Assembly: GCA_030451965.1 (NCBI GenBank)
Contig: JAKDNE010000101.1
Span: 1 to 9,626, forward strand
DNA: 9,626 bases
From: Brachybacterium sp.
Lineage (GTDB): Bacteria; Actinomycetota; Actinomycetes; Actinomycetales; Dermabacteraceae
Direction of reading: 5' to 3'
Position 1 is the stretch's first letter. Every line of letters starts with the position of its first letter. Shown in pieces: positions 6,588 through 9,626 of the stretch. The notes beneath the pieces are model-generated. The model made no database searches, was not told the origin of the DNA, and was given only the letters and a program-made list of their open reading frames with translations. The position numbers and the translations under genes are program-made.

Positions 6588-7439
6588 ATGCAGACCGCCA
6601 CCGACCGTTCCCTCCCCGCCGACGCGCCCGCGAAGCGCCCCGCGAAGCGGCAGGCCGTGCTCGAGGTGCTGGGCAAGACCCGGATCTCGCCGCGCCTGCT
6701 GCGCCTCACCCTCGGCGGCGAGGGCTACAGCGTGCTGAACCGCAACGAGCACACCGACGCCTACGTCAAGTTCCTCCTGGCCGACCCCGCCTCCGGCCTG
6801 CACCCGCCGTATGACATGGACGCGCTGCGCGAGCACAGCCCCGAGCTGCTGCCCGCCCGTCGCACGTACACCGTGCGCCACTGGGATGACGAGAACCAGC
6901 GGATCGACGTCGACGTGGTGCTGCACGGCGACGGCGAGGAGAACGGCATCGCCGCGCGCTGGGCCGATGAGGCGCAGCCCGGAGATCTCGTCGCCATGAA
7001 CGGTGCCGGCGGCGGTTACACGCCGCTGCCCGAGACCAGCCGACATCTGCTGATCGGCGACCATGCCGCGCTGCCCGCGATCGCCGCGGCGCTCGAATCC
7101 ATGCCGGAGGACGCCTCCGGCCTGGTGCTCATCCAGCTCGATGACGAGGAGGACCGCCTGGAGCTCGATCGTCCCGCCGGGGTCGAGCTGCGCTGGGTGA
7201 TCGGTCCGCGTGAGGCGCTGGTCGAGACGGTGCGCGCGCTGGATCTCGACGACCCCGAGGGACTGCAGGTGTTCTGCCACGTCGAGCGGGCCACCACCAA
7301 GCAGCTGCGCCAGGTGCTGGTCAAGAACGCCGGCATCCCCCGCCCGCAGATCTCGATCTCCGCCTACTGGGCGTCGGGCCGCATCGAGGACCAGTTCCAG
7401 GCCGAGAAGCGGGAGTCGATCGGGAAGATCGACGACTGA
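6588..7439 (+). CDS. Siderophore-interacting protein (ferric-siderophore reductase, SIP/ViuB family)
   Basis: This 283-residue cytoplasmic flavoprotein belongs to the family that reduces ferric iron in imported siderophores, using NAD(P)H or ferredoxin, and so releases ferrous iron. After a short Ala/Lys/Arg-rich start (1-22) the FAD-binding barrel contains HTDAYVKFLL (55-64) and the isoalloxazine-binding RRTYTVR (91-97, the R-x-Y-S/T motif). The SIP C-terminal domain shows GDHAALPAIAAALE (157-170), FCHVERATTK, and the conserved ending SAYWASGRIEDQF (258-270). Length fits the family (about 260-290). The start is the ATG lying six bases after a TAATGT box. The tag gene begins two bases after the stop, so the two are probably co-transcribed. 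No siderophore synthesis or ABC uptake gene is in the window, and iron control is expected from the family but not visible in the spacer. Confidence 0.93.
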   Translation: MQTATDRSLPADAPAKRPAKRQAVLEVLGKTRISPRLLRLTLGGEGYSVLNRNEHTDAYVKFLLADPASGLHPPYDMDALREHSPELLPARRTYTVRHWDDENQRIDVDVVLHGDGEENGIAARWADEAQPGDLVAMNGAGGGYTPLPETSRHLLIGDHAALPAIAAALESMPEDASGLVLIQLDDEEDRLELDRPAGVELRWVIGPREALVETVRALDLDDPEGLQVFCHVERATTKQLRQVLVKNAGIPRPQISISAYWASGRIEDQFQAEKRESIGKIDD

Positions 7440-7441
7440 GC

Positions 7442-8080
7442 ATGGACCTCCGCACCGGAGACGACGGGCTCGCCCGGCCTGCCTGGGCGTCCGTCCACGA
7501 TGACCTGCGCGAGTACTACGACACCGAGTGGGGCATGCCGGTGCGGGACGAGCGGGGCATGTTCGAGCGTCTTGCCCTGGAGGGCTTCCAGTCCGGCCTG
7601 AGCTGGGCCACGATCCTGCGCCGTCGCGAGGGGTTCCGCCGCGCCTTCGCCGGCTTCGACGTCGACACCGTGGCGACCTTCGAGCCGGCGGACGTGGACC
7701 GGCTGCTCGCCGATGAGCGCATCATCCGCCACCGCGGCAAGATCGAGGCCACGATCGGCAACGCCCGGGCAACCATCGACCTGCGCGGGGAGCACGGCCC
7801 CGGCACCACCCTCGCGGACCTGGTGTGGTCCTACCGGCCCGCTCGGACCCCGATGCCCGTCGTGGCCGCGGACGTCCCCACCACCAGCACCGAATCGGTG
7901 GCACTGGCCAAGGAGCTCAAACGCCGCGGTTTCCGCTTCGTCGGCCCGACCACGATGTTCGCGCTGATGGAGGCCCTCGGCGTGGTGGACACCCATCTGA
8001 TCGGCTCCCACCGCCGCGGCACCTCCGGGGTGTGGGCGGCGGACGGGCGCCCCGTCGCGGTGGGCCACACTCCGTCATAG
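7442..8080 (+). CDS. tag: DNA-3-methyladenine glycosylase I (Tag), zinc-ligand-deficient type
   Basis: The 212-residue protein aligns along its length with E. coli Tag, which excises 3-methyladenine in base-excision repair. Retained residues include Y25 (E. coli Tyr16), E47 (Glu38, base contact) and W55 (Trp46), within LEGFQSGLSWATIL (46-59). IIRHRGKI (94-101), IGNARA (105-110), the WSY around 129 and RRGFRFVGPTTMF (161-173) are also kept. The E. coli zinc-snap ligands Cys4, His17, His175 and Cys179 correspond to P13, Y26, H185 and S189, so three of four are gone and zinc binding is unlikely. E. coli Tyr13 is a Leu (L22). I believe a zinc-less Tag subgroup occurs in actinobacteria, so this need not mean loss of activity. 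Translation probably couples to the upstream siderophore reductase: the ATG lies two bases after that stop and has no strong ribosome binding site. Confidence 0.92.
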   Translation: MDLRTGDDGLARPAWASVHDDLREYYDTEWGMPVRDERGMFERLALEGFQSGLSWATILRRREGFRRAFAGFDVDTVATFEPADVDRLLADERIIRHRGKIEATIGNARATIDLRGEHGPGTTLADLVWSYRPARTPMPVVAADVPTTSTESVALAKELKRRGFRFVGPTTMFALMEALGVVDTHLIGSHRRGTSGVWAADGRPVAVGHTPS

Positions 8081-8081
8081 A

Positions 8082-8141
8082 CCTCGCCCGAGCCAGCGGC
8101 GCGGCCGGAGGATGAACCGGTCAGCATCACAGAGGGCGAGG
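8082..8141 (+). promoter_or_regulatory. Structured leader of metY, possible cis-regulatory RNA
   Basis: CCTCGCCC (8082-8089) is an exact reverse complement of GGGCGAGG (8134-8141), and the 3' arm contains the first bases of the ribosome binding site. Inside it GGCCGG (8103-8108) pairs with CCGGTC (8117-8122), with one G-U pair, around an eight-base loop. The fold would hide the ribosome binding site, a plausible off state for a methionine-pathway gene. The inner GATGAACCGG recalls part of the SAM-I/SAM-IV riboswitch core, but at 60 bases the element is too short for those classes. High GC makes chance pairing common, so this remains a candidate. Confidence 0.35.
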
Positions 8142-8143
8142 AG
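8139..8143 (+). promoter_or_regulatory. Ribosome binding site AGGAG of metY
   Basis: AGGAG lies five bases before the ATG at 8149. Its first three bases fall within the 3' arm of the leader inverted repeat, so folding would limit ribosome access. Confidence 0.75.
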
Positions 8144-8148
8144 CAGCG

Positions 8149-9453
8149 ATGAGCACCGCAGCGATCCATGCAGGGTGGGATGCCACCGCCGACGGGCACC
8201 GGGCGCTCACCCCGCCCATCCACACGGCGAGCGCCTACGCCCAGACCTCCCACGCCTCGCTCAAGGCGCTGTTCCAGCGGCGCGGGGACGGCTACGCCTA
8301 CTCCCGTTCCGGCAACCCCACCACGGCGGTGCTGGAACAGCGGATCACCGCCCTCGAGCAGGGGATCGGGGCGATCGCGGTCGCCTCAGGACAGGCTGCG
8401 ACCACCATCGCCCTGTATGCGCTGGCCGCCCCGGGCGGCCACATCGTCGCCTCCTCGCGGCTCTACGGCGGCACCACCGAACTGCTCGACGACACGCTCG
8501 CGGACGTCGGGGTGAGCTGCACCGTCGCCGATCCCTGGGACCTCGAGGCCTGGGAGGCGGCATTCACCGAGGACACCCGGGCGGCGATCGTCGAATCGAT
8601 CGCCAACCCCGGCGCACAGCTGGTGGACCTGCCGGCGCTCTGCGCGATCGCCCATGCCCGCGACGTGCCCGTCGTCGTCGACTCCACCTTGGCCAGCCCC
8701 GCTCTCTACCGGCCCGGCGAGCACGGCGCCGACGTGGTCGTCCACTCCGCGACGAAGTACCTGTGCGGGCACGGCACCACCATCGCCGGGCTGATCGTGG
8801 ACACCGGGCGCTTCGACCCGCGGCGATGTCCGCAGCGCTGGCCGCAGCTGACCGAGAGGAACCGGCGCTTCGGCGTCACCTTCGCGGACGAGTACTCCCG
8901 CGGCGGCTCCGGCCTGCTGGGGTACGCCCGCGCCAAGTACGTCACCGATTTCGGCGCCACTCTGCCCGCGGCCAGCGCCCAGCAGATCCTGGTCGGGATC
9001 GAGACCCTCGACCTGCGGATGGCCAAGGTCAGCGCTGACGCCGCCATCCTCGCCGGCCGTCTGCACGGACTGCCCGGAGTGGTCCGGGTCGAGCATCCCA
9101 CCATCCCCGGCCGTCCGGACACGCCGCTCGCGGACCGCGACTTCCCCCGCGGCACCTCCGGGGTGTTCTCCGTGGAGCTGACCGGCGGAGAGGCCGCCGC
9201 GGCCGCGTTCTGCGACGCGCTCGCACTGTGGAGCATCGCGGTGAACATCGGTGACGCCCGCTCCCTGGTCTGCCATCCGGGGACCACCACCCACTCCCAC
9301 CTCACCGGTGCCCAGCGCGAGGCGTGCGGGGTGCGCGCGGGCACCGTGCGGCTCAGTGTGGGGCTGGAGGACCTCGAGGATCTCTGGTCCGATCTCGAAC
9401 AGGCTCTGACCGCGTCGCGCACCGCCGGGGAGGAGCTCTCCGCGGCGGTGTGA
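8149..9453 (+). CDS. metY: O-acetylhomoserine sulfhydrylase / Cys-Met metabolism PLP enzyme
   Basis: The 434-residue enzyme belongs to the Cys/Met-metabolism PLP family (fold type I). The PLP lysine is K203 in SATKYLCGHG. GYAYSRSGNPT (residues 48-58) supplies the Tyr and Arg that contact phosphate from the neighbouring subunit, SGQAATTIAL (about 80-89) is the phosphate-binding turn, and D178 in VVVDSTLASP should pair with the PLP nitrogen. LYGGTTELL and the C-terminal NIGDARSLVCHPGTTTHSHL are typical of O-acetylhomoserine sulfhydrylase rather than cystathionine gamma-synthase, and the length fits (about 420-440). The enzyme makes homocysteine from O-acetylhomoserine and sulfide in direct-sulfhydrylation methionine synthesis, in the cytoplasm as a tetramer. 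The partner metX is not in the window, and the 62-bp gap before the next gene carries its own promoter candidate. Exact substrate (O-acetyl versus O-succinyl) is inferred. A 68-bp leader with inverted repeats separates it from tag. Confidence 0.92.
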   Translation: MSTAAIHAGWDATADGHRALTPPIHTASAYAQTSHASLKALFQRRGDGYAYSRSGNPTTAVLEQRITALEQGIGAIAVASGQAATTIALYALAAPGGHIVASSRLYGGTTELLDDTLADVGVSCTVADPWDLEAWEAAFTEDTRAAIVESIANPGAQLVDLPALCAIAHARDVPVVVDSTLASPALYRPGEHGADVVVHSATKYLCGHGTTIAGLIVDTGRFDPRRCPQRWPQLTERNRRFGVTFADEYSRGGSGLLGYARAKYVTDFGATLPAASAQQILVGIETLDLRMAKVSADAAILAGRLHGLPGVVRVEHPTIPGRPDTPLADRDFPRGTSGVFSVELTGGEAAAAAFCDALALWSIAVNIGDARSLVCHPGTTTHSHLTGAQREACGVRAGTVRLSVGLEDLEDLWSDLEQALTASRTAGEELSAAV

Positions 9454-9502
9454 GGACGGCGACTCAGCGGAACCTCGACCGGTCCTCTGCGCCGTGCCCG
9501 CC

Positions 9503-9508
9503 TAGGCT
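9503..9508 (+). promoter_or_regulatory. Candidate leaderless -10 box TAGGCT of the PIG-L gene
   Basis: TAGGCT is followed by seven bases (GGAGGTC) and the ATG at 9516. The spacer also contains GGAGG, but only two bases from the ATG, too close for normal initiation, which favours a leaderless reading. The same TAGGCTGGAG string precedes the FAD oxidoreductase start. Confidence 0.5.
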
Positions 9509-9515
9509 GGAGGTC

Positions 9516-9626
9516 ATGAACACCCCACGAGCCCTGCTGCCGCCGCTGCCCGAGGACGGGGTGAGGCGCGTGCTGTGCATCGTCGCCCACCCCGACGACA
9601 TGGAGTACGGGGCCTCGGCCCCCCGG
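9516..9626 (+). CDS. PIG-L family deacetylase (5' fragment, cut by window)
   Basis: Only the first 37 codons are present. Residues 23-32 (CIVAHPDDME, then YG) contain the AHPDD zinc-binding motif that opens the PIG-L/LmbE fold, in which His and the second Asp bind zinc and the first Asp is the general base. Family members remove acetyl groups from N-acetylglucosamine-type substrates; in actinobacteria they include MshB (mycothiol synthesis), Mca (mycothiol conjugate amidase) and many uncharacterised enzymes. The fragment is too short to choose among these. The frame stays open to the window edge. Confidence 0.85.
   Translation, partial: MNTPRALLPPLPEDGVRRVLCIVAHPDDMEYGASAPR

Noticed and set aside
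8112..9300. Alternative frames within metY (a plus-strand frame from the ATG at 8112 and a minus-strand frame 8386-9300)
   Set aside because: Both are shadows of the metY frame, which carries the PLP lysine motif; their translations are Arg/Pro- or Gly-rich without domain signal. The ATG at 8112 falls in the loop of the leader hairpin.
9452..9487. GAGGAC/GTCCTC inverted repeat just after metY as a terminator
   Set aside because: The six-base arms are 24 bases apart, the left arm overlaps the stop codon and no T-run follows.

Overview
The window is high-GC, gene-dense chromosomal DNA from an actinobacterium. The protein types (an XRE/MurA fusion, an actinobacterial HNH protein, a Tag variant without its zinc ligands) and the TANNNT boxes placed just upstream of start codons suggest Micrococcales, possibly a Brachybacterium-like member of Dermabacteraceae. 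That placement is inferred from style, not from a marker gene. No mobile element, CRISPR array, tRNA or rRNA is visible, and every gene intact within the window looks functional.

Left part (1-1896, minus strand): an HNH endonuclease-family gene (GTG start, good ribosome binding site) lies upstream of a gene joining an XRE helix-turn-helix domain to a MurA-type enolpyruvyl transferase. The window edge cuts off the 3' end of that fusion gene. A plus-strand gene (2026-3387) for a 453-residue soluble acidic protein of unknown function diverges from the HNH gene.

Middle (3399-6512, minus strand): an FAD-dependent oxidoreductase of the phytoene-desaturase-like/PYROXD2-like group is followed after 51 bp by a POT-family peptide/proton symporter. 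The symporter gene converges on the unknown gene with only 11 bp between stop codons.

Right part (6588-9626, plus strand): a siderophore-interacting flavin reductase starts 75 bp from the divergent oxidoreductase. Two bases after its stop comes a 3-methyladenine DNA glycosylase (tag) that has lost three of the four zinc ligands of the E. coli enzyme. Then a 68-bp leader with inverted repeats that enclose the ribosome binding site precedes an O-acetylhomoserine sulfhydrylase (metY). The 5' end of a PIG-L deacetylase gene runs off the edge.

The most notable points are the repeated leaderless-promoter geometry at five starts, the structured metY leader (a possible cis-regulatory RNA), the zinc-less Tag, the regulator-enzyme MurA fusion with an inverted repeat across its own start codon, and the unclassified 453-residue protein. 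Nothing here clearly amounts to a new multi-gene system; most of the window is ordinary core or near-core actinobacterial metabolism.
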